From positions 7,031,199-7,095,198 of the forward strand of contig JAJEKV010000050.1 of NCBI GenBank assembly GCA_021234155.1: a stretch of 64,000 bases of DNA, in the 5' to 3' direction. The first letter of the stretch is position 1; the number at the start of each line of letters is the position of its first letter. The notes beneath the pieces are model-generated. The model was not told where the DNA came from. It ran no database searches and saw nothing but the letters and a program-made list of their open reading frames with translations. Positions 34,758 to 46,881 of this stretch are shown in pieces. A program made the position numbers and the translations under genes. Source of the DNA: Isoetes taiwanensis (Eukaryota > Streptophyta > Lycopodiopsida > Isoetales > Isoetaceae).

Positions 34758-36095
34758 GTGGGGAGGACCAAGCAAGTAGCTAGGAAGGTTGGAAGCTCCA
34801 GCTTGCACCGGAATGTTTGAAGCACTCACGGCGGGCAGCGACGAACAAAATCTTGAGGCCCTACGGCCTAGGCCAGACGACGAACTTAGTCATTCAAGCT
34901 CTTCAGACGAATCGTTTCACTCTTGGAGGAGCAACGACTTATCACTTCAGGTGAATGATCGCAAGGCTCGGGGAAAATTGAGATCGTGGCATCTGCTTCT
35001 GGAGGTGAGGAGCAAGTAGCAAGAGCAACCTCGGCAACAAGAGCAACCCCAACGCCAAAGAGTAAGTAAGCAGCAAGTAGGAGGAGCAACCTCGACAATA
35101 CAAGCAACCCCAAAGAACAGAAGAGCAAGTGAGGAGCAACTAGCAAGAACAACCTCGGCAACAAGAGCAACCCCAAAGAATGTGAAGAGCGATGAGGAGC
35201 AAATAGCAAGAGCAACCTCGACAAAGAGGGAGCAACGCCAACACCAGGAAGAGTAGGTGAGCAAGCAAGCGAGGAGCAACCCCGACAAGAGGGAGCAACC
35301 CCGACACCAGGAAGAGTAGGTGAGCAGCAAGTAGTAGGAGCAACCTCGGCAATACGAGCAACCCCAGCAACAGGAACAACAGCAAGGGGAGCCATCAATG
35401 CGGAAGAAAAGGAAGGAAGAGACGTAGGCAAGGGAGAAGTGAACAAAGAGGTGTGAAGCTAGGCGTAAGGGGAATGTGGTTATCAGAGAACCACAGCCGG
35501 ACGAACTGGAGGAGGATGAGCCCGAGGAGGAAAGACCACACCAACAAGAGGGGGGAGCAAGATGCGAAAGAAGAAGAAGAGGAAGAGGCCGAAGAACAAA
35601 CGGAGTCTACGCTCGGCAACCATATCCAATGCAGTCCAAGGAGGGCAAGATCAGCGAGAAGCTATTTAAAGCTGAAGCAAGATATTGAGTACGAGAAGAA
35701 GAAGGCAGCATGCAAGATTCATCTTCGCCGATGGATCTGACACGGTAGCCGACCAGGGTCAAAAAGCAAGCCTCCACCACCCCGACCCGATTCTTCGAAG
35801 AAGGTCTACCATGGGCCAAATTCCAAGCACAGTAGAGCTGCTCGGCATATTTGGCATTGCCAATAGTGTACCAGTCTGATGATTCAGAAAGTCTCTTTTC
35901 GGGTGCCTACATCAAGGGTCTATGCAGGAGTTCAAGATGGACTACGACTACTGAGCCACATCAACGATGGCGGGGTCTCGCCAGGAAGCACCCAAAGCCG
36001 AGGAGGCCAGGATCTGCACCATTCAGGCCAAGAGGATGACCATTGTGCTCAAGAACATGAACTTGGCACGGAGGATTAGAAAGGATAAAATTTAG
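34758..36095 (+). pseudogene. Histone H3-like locus 1, long tail, degenerate
   Basis: The N-terminus at 34758 reads (V)GRTKQVARKVGSSS, aligned with the H3 start MARTKQTARKSTGG, with ATG changed to GTG. An acidic stretch HSSSSDESFHSW follows (about 34890-34925), then a minisatellite (35010-35400) and an acidic/basic stretch. The fold is readable in pieces: AARHIWHCQ and CTSLMIQKVSF (35837-35899; H3 ALREIRKYQ..TELLIRKLPF), SMQEFKMDYDY (about 35922-35955; H3 IAQDFKTDLRF), and EARICTIQAKRMTIVLKNMN then LARRIRKDKI to the stop at 36095 (H3 [28 protein letters not shown]). At least one stop and two frameshifts lie inside, and alpha-2 has lost about six residues. Total length is about 2.7 times that of a CENH3 coding region. 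It is non-functional as read. Confidence 0.72.
35010..35400 (+). repeat. Minisatellite inside the H3-like locus 1 tail
   Basis: About six imperfect units of roughly 60 bases built on GAGCAAGTAGCAAGAGCAAC.CTCGGCAA.A.GAGCAACCCC. In one frame the unit encodes EEQVARATSATRATP. Units vary in length by a few bases, which shifts the frame between copies. Confidence 0.8.
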
Positions 36096-36178
36096 GAATC
36101 TTTGAATAAGATTTCGAGCTTGTATATATATATGTTCCTAGAATTAATGGTAGGACCAAAAAAAAAAAGGTCAACTCG

Positions 36179-36710
36179 GGTCAAACTACGCGAAAGGCCT
36201 CTGTGTCGCGAACGCAGGCCCCTTCCGCGCGAAGTGACTCGAATCCCTTGATTTAGGGCAAAATTGCCCAAATTTTGTACTAAAAGATTTTAGAATACCT
36301 TAGAATTTGTCTAAAAATGCAGTGTAGAATTTAATTTTTGCTAAAAATGTCAAAAATTAGCCAAGATCAGGCCACTCTGGTCACTCCGCGCCAAAGGCAT
36401 CTGCGTCGCGAACGCAGGGCCCTTCCGCGCGAAGTGACCCGAGTCACTTATATTTGCATTTTTAGATGTCCTTTTAGCATGAAATAAGTTTCTAGTTAGT
36501 CTAGGATTGATCTAAATAGGTATTTTAGCATCTTATAGTTCTTAAAGACGTTGACTTTTAGTTGAAATCAGAGCACTCTGGTCACTCCGTGCCGGAGGCC
36601 CATGCGTCGAGGATGCAGACGTCATTGGTGGAAAGTGATCCCACTCACATGTTTTCGAGCAAAAATTTTGCAAAATTACTTAGACACAGCGTCATTGACG
36701 CGAAGTGACC
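36179..36710. repeat. Palindrome array downstream of H3-like locus 1
   Basis: Three palindromes of about 61 bases start at 36179, 36379 and 36580, a spacing of 200 and 201 bases. The best is 36379-36439: left arm GGTCACTCCGCGCCAAAGG, centre CTGCGTCGCGAACGCAG, right arm CCTTCCGCGCGAAGTGACC. A partial right half with its tail is repeated at 36683-36710. Spacers are AT-rich and not conserved. Each unit could fold as a long hairpin. Confidence 0.85.
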
Positions 36711-36855
36711 CTAGTCACATGTTTTCGAGCAAAAATTTTTCAAAATTATTTATGAAAGGTTCTTAGTGCACATTTTAGCCATCTGCCGTGCATTCTAATG
36801 TCTTGTAGTACCCCATTCTAGCTTTTTAATCCATTTGAACCTCATCTTAAAAAAA

Positions 36856-36939
36856 TGCCTACAATAGCGGGAATCGAACCTTCCACCTATAGGGATGAAT
36901 CCCCCTAAACCCCTCTGTGCCAACTACTGAGGGCAGGCA
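36856..36939 (-). other. tRNA-like sequence (decayed tRNA or SINE head)
   Basis: On the minus strand, TGCCTGC and GTAGGCA can pair as a seven-base acceptor stem. CTCAGTAGTTGGC resembles the A box with a D arm closed by CCTC/GAGG, and GGTTCGATTCC is a good B box. The anticodon region does not fold into a standard seven-base loop and the T stem has two mismatches. It is therefore not called a functional tRNA. Confidence 0.4.
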
Positions 36940-39045
36940 TCACTTGTATTTGAATTATCTCCTTATTTAAATTTAAGCTTTAATCATATTAGATAATATT
37001 AATGGCTAAGCCTTAAAGTTAGAACCAAGACCCTTAAGCTGGATAGAGACAGCATCTGCATTGATTTTAGCTTAGTTGTCGCTCTTATCTTGCTAAGTGT
37101 CTTCTCGTCTATATATAGGTAGTATAATCAATCCTTTTTCTTAGAACCCAGCTAGTTGCCAAGACCTTAGAAATTGTTGTCACACGTTGGTATGATACAC
37201 CAACACACGTTATAGATGCACTACCATCAAGTATCTTCCACCATGCCTTTATAGCATAGATAATTATCTAGGAATTCATTCTATCTAGGTAATTTAGTCC
37301 AATACACCAAGTACACCCAGAAAGTAAGTCTCCTTATACCACCCCATAACAGTAAATAAGTACCTTTCTCAGTCCCTAGTAAAGTGCCAAATGCCAAGTG
37401 GGTCATTTGAGGTAGAGTGGATAAAGGTATAAAAATAGGGTTTGTAGAGTAAGTAGATGTAAATAATTGTTGTTGTGGTAGTATTAGTTGCCTTGTGCAC
37501 TTAGGGCAGTAAAATAGGTCAGGAGAACCTTCGTTGCAGATCCTCGAGCCTCGACAGGGGAGTCATTCGACAACATCAATGAATTGAAAGCAGAGGGCAA
37601 CTTTATGGAGGAAACTTCAGCAAATCAAAGGCCAAGATGGTGTACAGGGAAGCCCAAACACAAATAATAAAGGGAAGCCTACAGGAAGAACGATTGCGAC
37701 ATCAAGAATAGACAGAGAGCTACGCAACAGCCAATGGGCATCATGGCACTTATAAAATTGATCACATTAGGGGAGGAACATCTCCTAGTCAAGGATATCC
37801 TCCAAGTGCCATATTGTCTCGAGGAAGGACCCCACATCGATGACCAATGTCACAGCTACGCCACCAACAAGTAACTTCATCGACTTGTGAGGGCATACCT
37901 CCTAGGAAGGGCAACTATCGCAGATGTAGAGGCCATAGTAGTATCAGATTTAGACTTCAAGCAAAGATGCTTTGGCTAAGGAGGTATTACAAGTCAGCAA
38001 AGGTGGGCTGCTCAGGAACAGGAATATGGCGAGACCGCAATAAACTTCTTCCTCATCAGCCTCGATACTTCAGAGCAGCTACATCAACCTCGGCAGCACC
38101 ATCACAAGCTCATGATGATCTTCAATCTTCCACCTTAGAGATTGGAGGTCAAACACCATCAAGAAGAGGCACCATGGGGGACCAAATACTAGCATTACTA
38201 ACTGATCAGTCAAGATTATAGTCCCTGCACATGGATGCAAATAAACTTCTCTCGGGAAGAGAAGTTGCATAGTTAGAGGTGGTAAAGCACTCAACATTGT
38301 CATTCAGCCTTATAACAACAGCATGTGACCAGCAGGACAAAGAATCGAATCAACAAGGTCAACACAACAATATCAATTCAGGAGTTAGAAGAATCATCCT
38401 CAAATCTTGTAACCTCCAAGGCAGATGAGCCGACATGAAAGATTCTAGAATGTGAAGAACATTACCTTCAAGCCTCTAGGACGCGACATCGAGCCTTATG
38501 TCGCCACTACATCAGCAAGTCCACTAAGAGGGATAATTTTAATGAAGGTAGTCAGCATCAACATTAAGGACGAGCAGAGTCAGAATATGTTCGATAAAAG
38601 AAAGCAGGGCACATGAATGATTATACAACAACTCCAAGGAGACCAGATTCTCTTCAATAAATTATGGATCATCGCCTTGCTACTCCAACGACTAACGACT
38701 ACACCAGCTTTAAGCAGGCTAGAGGACCTATCAGATAGTTGAATATCTTAGAAATATGGGTGATAATATCCGTGATGGGATTGGGACGAAATTTCGAGTA
38801 GATTTTCGTCAGTATAACGAGTACCTCCACAACATAAGGAATAATCCGACCAAATGAAGGGAAGCAATCTAATAAGTCCGGCCAACTTCTTAGATGGCAT
38901 CAACTCAAAGGTGGGACTATTTCAAGAGGGCAATAATTAAGAAATGGGAGAATCTAGAGTATAGATTAGATCTAAAATAAGAATAATTATTTTATTGCAT
39001 AGTTATTTTGTATGTGTGCCCAAAGGAAATGTCACGTCCACTAAA
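36940..39045 (+). other. Unresolved stretch left of element A
   Basis: A TATA-like CTATATATAGG lies at about 37109. The following 1.9 kb has short frames (e.g. 37847-38221) without a recognised domain. By position it corresponds to the promoter, unidentified gene and gag of the right-hand composite (57647-60762), but I could not align it. It ends at the CTTAG target copy (39046-39050). Confidence 0.35.
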
Positions 39046-39050
39046 CTTAG

Positions 39051-39633
39051 TGTTAGTCCCAGGCTCTCGCACAGGACTATTCATGCATACGACGGACCAG
39101 GTCAAGAACAAGGATCCACAGGCAGGCACGGGTCAGTCGTCAAAGGCCCAAATAGAAGATTCAAGCGTGAGACCACGCATCAAAGCCCTGGTCTGCTACC
39201 AAGAGGCCCTTTCGAACAAGTGGGCCCCGCCACCGCCTCCCGGCGTCAGCGTGATTCCGGCTTTTCAAGAGGCACCGCCAAAGATTCCTGCAAATCAGGC
39301 CTCCTTCCAGGAGTCGGCACCGAGATCAGTCAGAGTGTCTATATTGGACCAAAGGCCATTGTACTATATATATGAGTAGAGCTAGCACATGAAGGCTAGA
39401 TGAGTTTTGAGTCTTGTCTCTTTTTGCCTTCTCTCGATTCGCGAGCTCATGTATGTTCATCATTGATATCAAAGGAAGCTTATCATTTTTCCTCTCATTG
39501 TTCTCTTTGTTCTGTTTTCTTCTTCTTGTTCTCTTCTTGCAAATCCGTGACATAGTCCCCCTTGGATTCTCCCATTAGATCCAGTCCTCACAGAGGGCTG
39601 TCTTCCAGAGTTCACGAACCTGCACCCCAAACA
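39051..39633 (+). repeat. 5' LTR of element A
   Basis: Begins TGTTAGTCCCAGG and ends CACCCCAAACA. A TATA-like TATATATATGAG lies at about 39363. It matches 49575-50160 and 53834-54425. Confidence 0.93.
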
Positions 39634-39659
39634 CCGCCCATTGCTGGTCTGATTCATCT

Positions 39660-41640
39660 CACTTTCTTACGGCCGCCATGTCCATCCGAAACTTCACCCG
39701 GGGAACCTTTCTCCTTTCTCGGCATCTCGCTTGGAGCGCCATCATCCCGGGAAACCGCTTACGCGACATGTATGGATCCGCTACGACATTGAGGGAGGCC
39801 ACATTCAGTCCTAGGGCCGATCGGCCCCCACCCCTCGTGTCCCTTTGTCTGTCCCAGTTCCCCGCCCCAAAGCGTGCAAACATTGCTCCGCGGCCTCGGT
39901 CCACCTCATCACTATCTCCGGAGCCCCATCGGGCTCAACCTTCTCAACCTTACTTTCATACCCCCGAACATGCCTACATCCATCACTCCTCGGGCCATCG
40001 CCTCTTCCTTCACAACCATCATCTCCCGGGTGGGCGGGGATATCCACATGTCTCTTTTTAGCCTACCGGGAATTTTCTTCCCTACATTTCCCACCACTCT
40101 TCCCCGTTTTACAACCTTACGGACCTCAAAACCAATGCTCGGGCACCTTCTCGTCCCCTCAACCGCGGTCACCCCTTCATCGTGGTCCTTCGGGCACCAT
40201 GCCACCTCCAACTCCACCTCAATACAATCACTATCTTGTTCCTGTCCAGCCAAGTACTTTCACTTCTACCTTTCAAACCCTTAAACCGGACGATCCCCAC
40301 CTTTGGCAACACGAAGGCAAACCCTTAGACCAAAGTGCTCAGGGCCCACATGGAAGAATTTGAGGCTCGGCTGTCTCTGAATGGTCATGCGCAACCTCAA
40401 CCGAAATTCCACATCTTTTCCACCACACTCGTTGGTTTCTCCTCATCAATGGCTCATGTCCAACAAAAGCCACTGAAACAAGATTGGTCCGAAATGAGAA
40501 CCGCTTTTCTTTCTCATTATGGGACCACGGATGATGATCAACTTCATCTCAAGCAACTCAATGACCTTCAACAGAGCCCACACGAGTTCGCCTTCCGATT
40601 TTGCAGATCGTCTTCACATTACGCTCAAAGAAACTCAAAGGAGTACCCAACACGAGCCAGTTTTGGTCTGGTTTCTCCAAGGACTTCCTCCAAATATTCG
40701 ACTCATGGATCAATACCAAGCGTCCCAAGACTTTGGAACAAAGCATCGACCTTGTCAATCACTTTCGCCAATGTTTCCTCCCCGTGGCATGGCTCTTCAG
40801 AGCCCTTTCATTCCACCCGTCATGGTTCCCTTGAACACTGTCCAAATTCAACACGCCAATCCATAGCCAAGATGATCTGGTGCCATATCACGCAAAATAC
40901 CAAGGCCACGGCAAATGAGTAACTCCACCAATGGCCCGCCTCATTGCAAAGATGCAACATGTGCAATCATGTTACCGGACGAGTGCACTCGCGACTCATC
41001 CAACACCTTTCCGCAACAAACTGGTTTATCAAGTGCAAACCACACCTCGGCCACAATCGCACTATCAGTGACCCACCATTGCAAAAAAACCCAATCAACT
41101 CTATCAAGAATAGAGCAACAACGGGGACCCAACCCACGCCCTCCTTTTTGATCCTTCTAAAGCTCAAGTGTTATCACAAAGAATGGGGTCATACCACCAC
41201 CTGCGTGGTCCTCAACTTCCACAAGTTCGGTGCAGCTTCACGGCACCAATCGGACCACATCGGTCCGCCTCCGCGGCTTACCAACTCACGGATTGCTAAT
41301 GGCAAACAAGGCCCGCCCCCGTCTTAAGAAGCCACCTCGCGCCTCGGCAATCACGATATCAACCAGCTCCCGCCAATCAACCTCGGATGGATCAACAAGC
41401 CGCAGGGAAGAAATTTTTCGGGCTCTTAATCCTCCACCCAGCCATCAAATTGGGTTGGTTTGGTTTCCACGCCGCACTCCGGGGCATCACGACCCTTGAC
41501 CATTATTCCAAATGGCACGCACCTCACGCCTTTGCGGGGGTCGACACCATTCCTCATGGCGAGGAAAAAAAAGGTTCACTTTGCACCCGACTTGGAGAAA
41601 CTCATGCCGCATGTCATGCCTAAAGTTCGCCAAAGCATTT
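39660..41640 (+). pseudogene. gag region of element A
   Basis: A proline- and serine-rich N-terminal part (39678-40360) leads to a capsid-like block: HMEEFEARLSLNGHAQPQPK, SEMRTAFLSHYGTTDDDQLH and LKQLNDLQQSPHEFAFRF (40360-40605), where the next frame continues ADRLHITLKE. A frame with QFWSGFSKDFLQIFDSW and a shifted PRGMALQSPFIPP follow. No clear CCHC knuckle remains. At least four frameshifts occur. Confidence 0.65.
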
Positions 41641-41779
41641 TGAACCTCATGCAAGCTGGCGGCGAAGGCGCGACGTTGGCAAATGTTCATGCCCACCACG
41701 AGCTCAACAAAGGCAAGATACACCTTCCACCTCTCAACCTCCACGCTCTCGGACATATCCCAATATTGCTGCAGAGGTT

Positions 41780-42808
41780 GACTTACTCAAAGAAGTTCTT
41801 TGCTTCATTACCACGCACTCCAGCACCCATGGAACCAGCCGGATCCTTTTTCTCATGTGCCTTTGGAACTCCAAGAGGAGCGGCAAAAAATCAAAATCCC
41901 CTTAAGTTTGGCAACAATTTTGAAACTCTATCCTGCTCTCAAGGACCGCCACCACTCCCGATTTGTTTGGTTGGGCATTTGCTACCTCTACCCCCACGGT
42001 CCATGCCACGGTGGGTAATCAGCAAGTCAACCATGTTCAAATAGAGCCCGGGTAGCGCGTTAATCTCATCACGGATAAACTCCGCAAACAAATGGGCATC
42101 AAAGAACTTTATCGTGCCCCATATGACATCAAATTGGCTAATGGCCATATCACGAGACCTCAAGGCGTCACGCCTCTTCTTCACATCAACATTGGTGACC
42201 TCCGATTCCCTTTGGAATTTGGAGTTCTAAGGCTGGGAAGATCCCTTGATTATGAAATGTTGGTTGGTGGCCGACCTTTTCTCCGCCAGGCCAAGAGTAT
42301 CCATTACTGGGCCACGGATCAGTTAGTCATCACTGATGATCACCTAAATGCCACCATGGACTTAGAAACAGGCAAGATCATTTCCGTTGAACATGCTGAA
42401 CCCTCTCTCTCCGACATAGATTCTGAGGAAGCTCAGAATATCTATCAAGTTCAGGCTCCACCTGCGAGTCTACCTCTGTCATCCTACCCCGAATATGCTG
42501 ATCCTTGGGGAGAAATGACTCTTGATCAGGACCAGGCTGTGGCGGCTTTGCTTGACCCCTACCTGGCTCCTTGCAATCGAATTCAACGGGTTGATCACTT
42601 TTCAGATGTGGAATCTCCTGCAGCTCCTGTAGATGTCCACGCTGTCATGAAGCAACCTCTGCTTGATGAAACTCAGCAACCTCTCTTTTTCACCACGCAG
42701 AGTGCCACGCATCCTGTTATGCTTCAACCTCCTGCACATTTGTCCGAGGACACTGAAGTGATACCCCATATTCGGACTCACGAAGTCGATCGTGGGCGCC
42801 AACAATAA
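41780..42808 (+). pseudogene. Protease and linker of element A
   Basis: PLELQEERQKIKIPLSLATI (41845-41905) precedes the retropepsin block, which reads NLITDKLRKQMGIKELYRAP, YDIKLANGHITRPQGVTPLL and YEMLVGGRPFLRQAKSIHYW (42060-42310). The catalytic Asp segment near 41990-42050 is obscured by frameshifts. An acidic linker continues open to 42808 before RT. Confidence 0.65.
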
Positions 42809-42809
42809 T

Positions 42810-44290
42810 CACCGTCGCGCTTTGCTGCAAATCTTCCAACCCCTATCGTAACGAGGTAAATCAAACTCTTCAAAAAGTTCAAACACATTTTCGCCTGGAG
42901 CTACAGAGATCTTCGGGGAATCAACAAAACCTTGGGGGAACTCACCATTCCTACCAAATCAGATGCCCGTCCAGTTTAGCAACGGCGATCTGCGGCTCAA
43001 CCCCAATTACCGTGGATCGGTCAAGGCGGAAATTGACAAACTCCTTGCTTTGGTTTTGATCTATGAGGTCAAACATTCTGAATGGGTGAGCCCCATCGTC
43101 ATTGCACTCAAACACAATGGTAAGATCCGCGTTTGCGTGGACTACCGAAAACTCAATCAGGCCACGGAGCGTGATCATTTTCCACTTCCTTCACAGACCA
43201 GGTTCTGGAAGAGGTCGCTGGACATGAGATGTACTCCTTCATGGATGGTTTTTCCGCTACAATCAGATCTCCATCAAAGAATCGATCAACTCAAGACTAC
43301 TTTCACCACCCCATGGGGCACTTTTGCCTACAAGGTGGTTCCTTTTGGCTTATCAAACTCTCCATCCACGTTTCAAGGCATCATGCTCTCAGTTTTTCAT
43401 GATTTCATGAAGGAAAATCCCTTCTTGCAAATTTTTCAAGATGACTTCTCTGCCTAGCCTCCATGGCTGACCATTTGGATAAATTAGAACTCGTCTTTTC
43501 GTAAATGTGATGAGTCCGACATTAGTCTCAATCCGGAGAAATGCACCTTTAAGGCCACCTCGTGTTCTGTTAGGACACGTCGTCAGCAAAGCAGGTATCA
43601 CCACAGATCTTGCCAAAATCAGTTGTGTGCTAAAGGCTCAAGCACCAGCCAATATCAAAGAGACACGCTCTTTCCTGGGTAAGGTCAATTATTACTCCAC
43701 TTTCATTCCCGACTAGCAGCCATTGCGGATCCCATTCATAAACTCACGGGTGATGAATCCACACGGGCTTGGAATTCCCGTGCGGATGTTTGCTTTCCAA
43801 CAGTTTGAAGCTTTTGCTCACTCAGCCCCGGTCCTTGTTCCCCTCAATGGGACAAGCCCTTTCATGTTCATGTTGATGTCTCGGCGTTCGCTATTGGAGC
43901 TGTTCTTTCTCAAGAATATGATCGCTGCCACGACAAACCAAACCCGATATGCCGGTTAGAAAACTCAATTCTGAAAAGCTAACTACTCTGCCAGCGAAGT
44001 GAAGCTTTGGGTCTCATTTTTACATGTCGGTCCAACGCTTCCGTCACTACCTTTTGGGCAGTCAAATCAAGTTCTTTGTTGACCACCAAGCACTCCTTTA
44101 TTTGATCAACAAATCCACGCCCACGGGCCGCATTGCTCGTTGGGTCCTTCGCAAGAATTTGCACCTTTTGAAATTGTTCACAAGGCGTGGCAAATCTCAT
44201 GTTGTCCCCGATTATCTTTCACGATCTACACGGATGATCCCTCTACCGAGTCTCGGGCGCCTTTCCCGACGCTCAACTCTTTTGGTAACG
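42810..44290 (+). pseudogene. Reverse transcriptase and RNase H of element A
   Basis: RT: EWVSPIVIALKHNGKIRVCV, DYRKLNQATERDHFPLP (43080-43190), a frameshifted palm, TTPWGTFAYKVVPFGLSNSP, and the catalytic FQDDFSA near 43436-43456. The connection reads VLKAQAPANIKETRSFLGKV (43625-43690). RNase H retains FFVDHQALLYLINKSTP and GRIARWVLRKNLHLLKLF (44070-44180) and the closing HVVPDYLSRS. Several shifts make the copy inactive. Confidence 0.85.
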
Positions 44291-44329
44291 GCCACCCCAC
44301 ATTGGTTCCATGACTTTTCGGCGCCACCT

Positions 44330-45634
44330 CCTCACAGTGCTCTTCCACCGAAAAGACGGCGACGCTCTCTCACCTTAGCGGCAATCCCGTCGACATCAAT
44401 TTCTCCGCGAGGTCCGTGACTACACCATGGTTGCGCAGACATCTCTACAAAAAGGGTAAGGATACCATCCTTCGACGGTACGTGTCCTACCTCATGAAGT
44501 TCCAGATATTGTCCGAGAAGCTCATCAAGGGCTAGGTGGTGGTCATTTTCATGGTGACACCACGCACGCAAAAATCCTTCTAGCCGGGTATTTTGGCCCA
44601 CGCTCTTCAAAGATGCTCACGCCCGCCCAAGACGCGTGTGATGCTTGCCAGGTGGGGCGGCCCACGCCCGTGGCGCTCTTCCCTTGACGCCGGCCGCCAC
44701 GCCCACTTCCTTCAAAGAAATGGGTAATGGATTTTGTGGGACCCATCGATCTTCCTGCGCGGCACACCCGTGCCCGCTACATTCTAGTTCTCACTAACTA
44801 CGCTACTAAATGGGCGGAAGCTTGCGCACTTCCAGACAACACTGCGGCAAGCACAGCCAAGGTCCTCTATCAACAAATTATCACGCGATTTGGCTGCCCC
44901 ACGGAGCTGGTCAGTGATCGTGGTGTTCATTTTATCAATCATACCATTAAGGAGCTGACGGATTATCTCCTGATACATCATCACAAGAGCACACCTTACT
45001 ACCCTCAAGGCAATGGTTTGGCAGAAAGCACCAACAAAACTCTGGTCACAATTCTCAAGAAAATTTGTGACGCTTCTCGCACTGACTGGCAAACAAAGTT
45101 CCTACTGTTCTTTGGGCCTACAATACTTGTTTCAAAAATAGCTACTGTGTCACACTCCTTTCAAATTGGTTTATGGTCGAAGCTCTCATGCCGCTTTGAA
45201 TACATCCTTCCAACACTCCGCTTTCAACCAAGCACGCCCATAATCCGCTCTTTGCACTCAAAGAAAGGGTCTATCAATTGGAACAGTTGGATGAACTTAG
45301 AAGGGATGCTTATATTCGTGTTCTTCATGGACAACAGTTGCAAAAATCTTTACATGACAAACGTCTGAAGACAAAAACATTCAAAGAAGGAGATTTGGTT
45401 CTTCTTTATGATTCTCGGTACAAAAATTTTCCGGGTAAACTTAAGTTTTGTTGGCTTGGCCCTTATCAAATTGTTCAAGTGGTTCGACCCAGCGTTTTCC
45501 AACTGGCTGAGTTAGATGGCACTCCATTACCTACACTGGTTAATGGCTTTCGCCTCAAAACATTTCATCACACAGAAAGCGAAAATCAACAAACAGATAC
45601 AGTTCAAGAAGCAAACACAACAGATAGTGACTAA
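44330..45634 (+). pseudogene. Integrase of element A
   Basis: HHCC zinc domain remnants (EAHQGLGGGHFHGDT...CDACQVGRP, 44515-44660) precede the core, open from 44727: MDFVGPIDLPARHTRARYIL (first Asp), TELVSDRGVHFINH (second Asp), and YYPQGNGLAESTNKTL (Glu). The C-terminal GPY/F-like part lies in 45278-45634 with FKEGDLVLLYDSRYKNFPGK, LGPYQIVQVV and VNGFRLKTFH. No chromodomain is seen. Confidence 0.88.
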
Positions 45635-45639
45635 AATGG

Positions 45640-46875
45640 CGGCATATTATATTATAGGTGGAATTTTTTACAAAATGTGGGCACAATGAAAAATATTTCC
45701 GCTATGGGCACTACCCTATATACAAAAACGGGCTCAGAGCCCTATCTGCTACAAACCTAAAAAGAAAAACCCTCTACTCCGGGTTCGGAGCAGAGGTGAT
45801 GCGGAGGAGGTGGTAGAGGTTCTGCGCTTTCGTGGTCCCAAATAAGGTGCGAAACCACCTCCATCCCGTTGGTATTAGGATCGGATGTTCAGCCATCCCG
45901 GAACACCAGCCCATCCATTCTCGAAGCCCGCGATTGTGGCGGCGCCCGAAGGTCCGTACAATTCATTTTGCAAGTAATCCACTCGGCGGTTGGTGGGCAT
46001 AAAATGCGGTTCTCGTTCAAACCCGGCCGGCCATCTTTGGCGCCATCGGATGCCTTTGCTTCACTCGGTTCGTCTTATATAGCCAACCGGGACCTCCTTG
46101 TCGGCGTGGGCCAATAAAAACAATCGCCAACGTGTTTGCAATGCAAGGCTATTTCTAAACCGAGAATCTTTTCTCCGCCAAGATATCTAGCAAGGGTACC
46201 CTCGACACCTTCGTTTTAATGATATCCCACTTCGAGTTGCCCGGCATTAAATGCCATTGCTTCTTTTCATACCGATCAAACATTAATATGTGTCCTTTAT
46301 TTTTGTCACATCCGATCATTCTCTCCGTCTCATCTCCACCGTTCATTGCTTCTCCCTTTGTTGTTTGGGGACTTAGCCAAATTTTTGCCTCTCAATCGCC
46401 TCCTTGACATCTTTCAACACGGCACCATCAACGGTTGTCGTTTAGTCCTCATCATACCCCTTAAGCCTCCATTTTGCGGCTAAACCTTTTCGTCCTCCGC
46501 TCTGCGCCTTCGTCCTCCGTTCTTTGCCTTCGTCCTCCGCCTTTGAATCACTGTTCTTTCCCGCAAATCTTTGCTATGGCTGCACCAAAATTTTCTACAC
46601 TTAAAACTCTTTGCTCGAGGAACCGGCTCTTTTTCGAGTCGGTATCTTTCTTCAGCGCCCACTTTCCCGTGAAGCCCTTGTTGGCCCGAATCGTGAAGTC
46701 GCGAGCGCCCTGAGAAACTTTACGAATTCTCTCAAATGGAACTTCCGCTCCAAATCCTAACCGGTTGAAGGCGGTTCATAGCCAACATCGTCCAGCGGCC
46801 GCATGGATACACCCGCGATGGTCGATGGCACCACCATTTTATTGACTCAACACTTGATTTGAGAGGGTATTCCAT
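45640..46875 (+). other. Spacer after pol in element A
   Basis: No conserved domain was recognised. A frame at 46219-46713 is serine/phenylalanine-rich. The block separates integrase from the extra 3' coding region. Confidence 0.4.
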
Positions 46876-46881
46876 ATTCCT

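Noticed and set aside
34886-35446. Long minus-strand frames (Leu/Val/Ala-rich) opposite the minisatellite
   Set aside because: They are antisense shadows of the repeat; composition follows the repeat unit and no family is recognised.
36179-36710. Regularly spaced palindromes as a CRISPR array
   Set aside because: Plant nuclear context, units of about 61 bp with spacers of about 140 bp that are AT-rich, no cas genes.
36856-36939. Functional tRNA gene
   Set aside because: Anticodon arm does not fold into a standard loop and the T stem has mismatches.
39845-40363. Separate proline/serine-rich host gene
   Set aside because: It lies within element A in the gag position, between 5' LTR and capsid block, with overlapping frames of the same composition.
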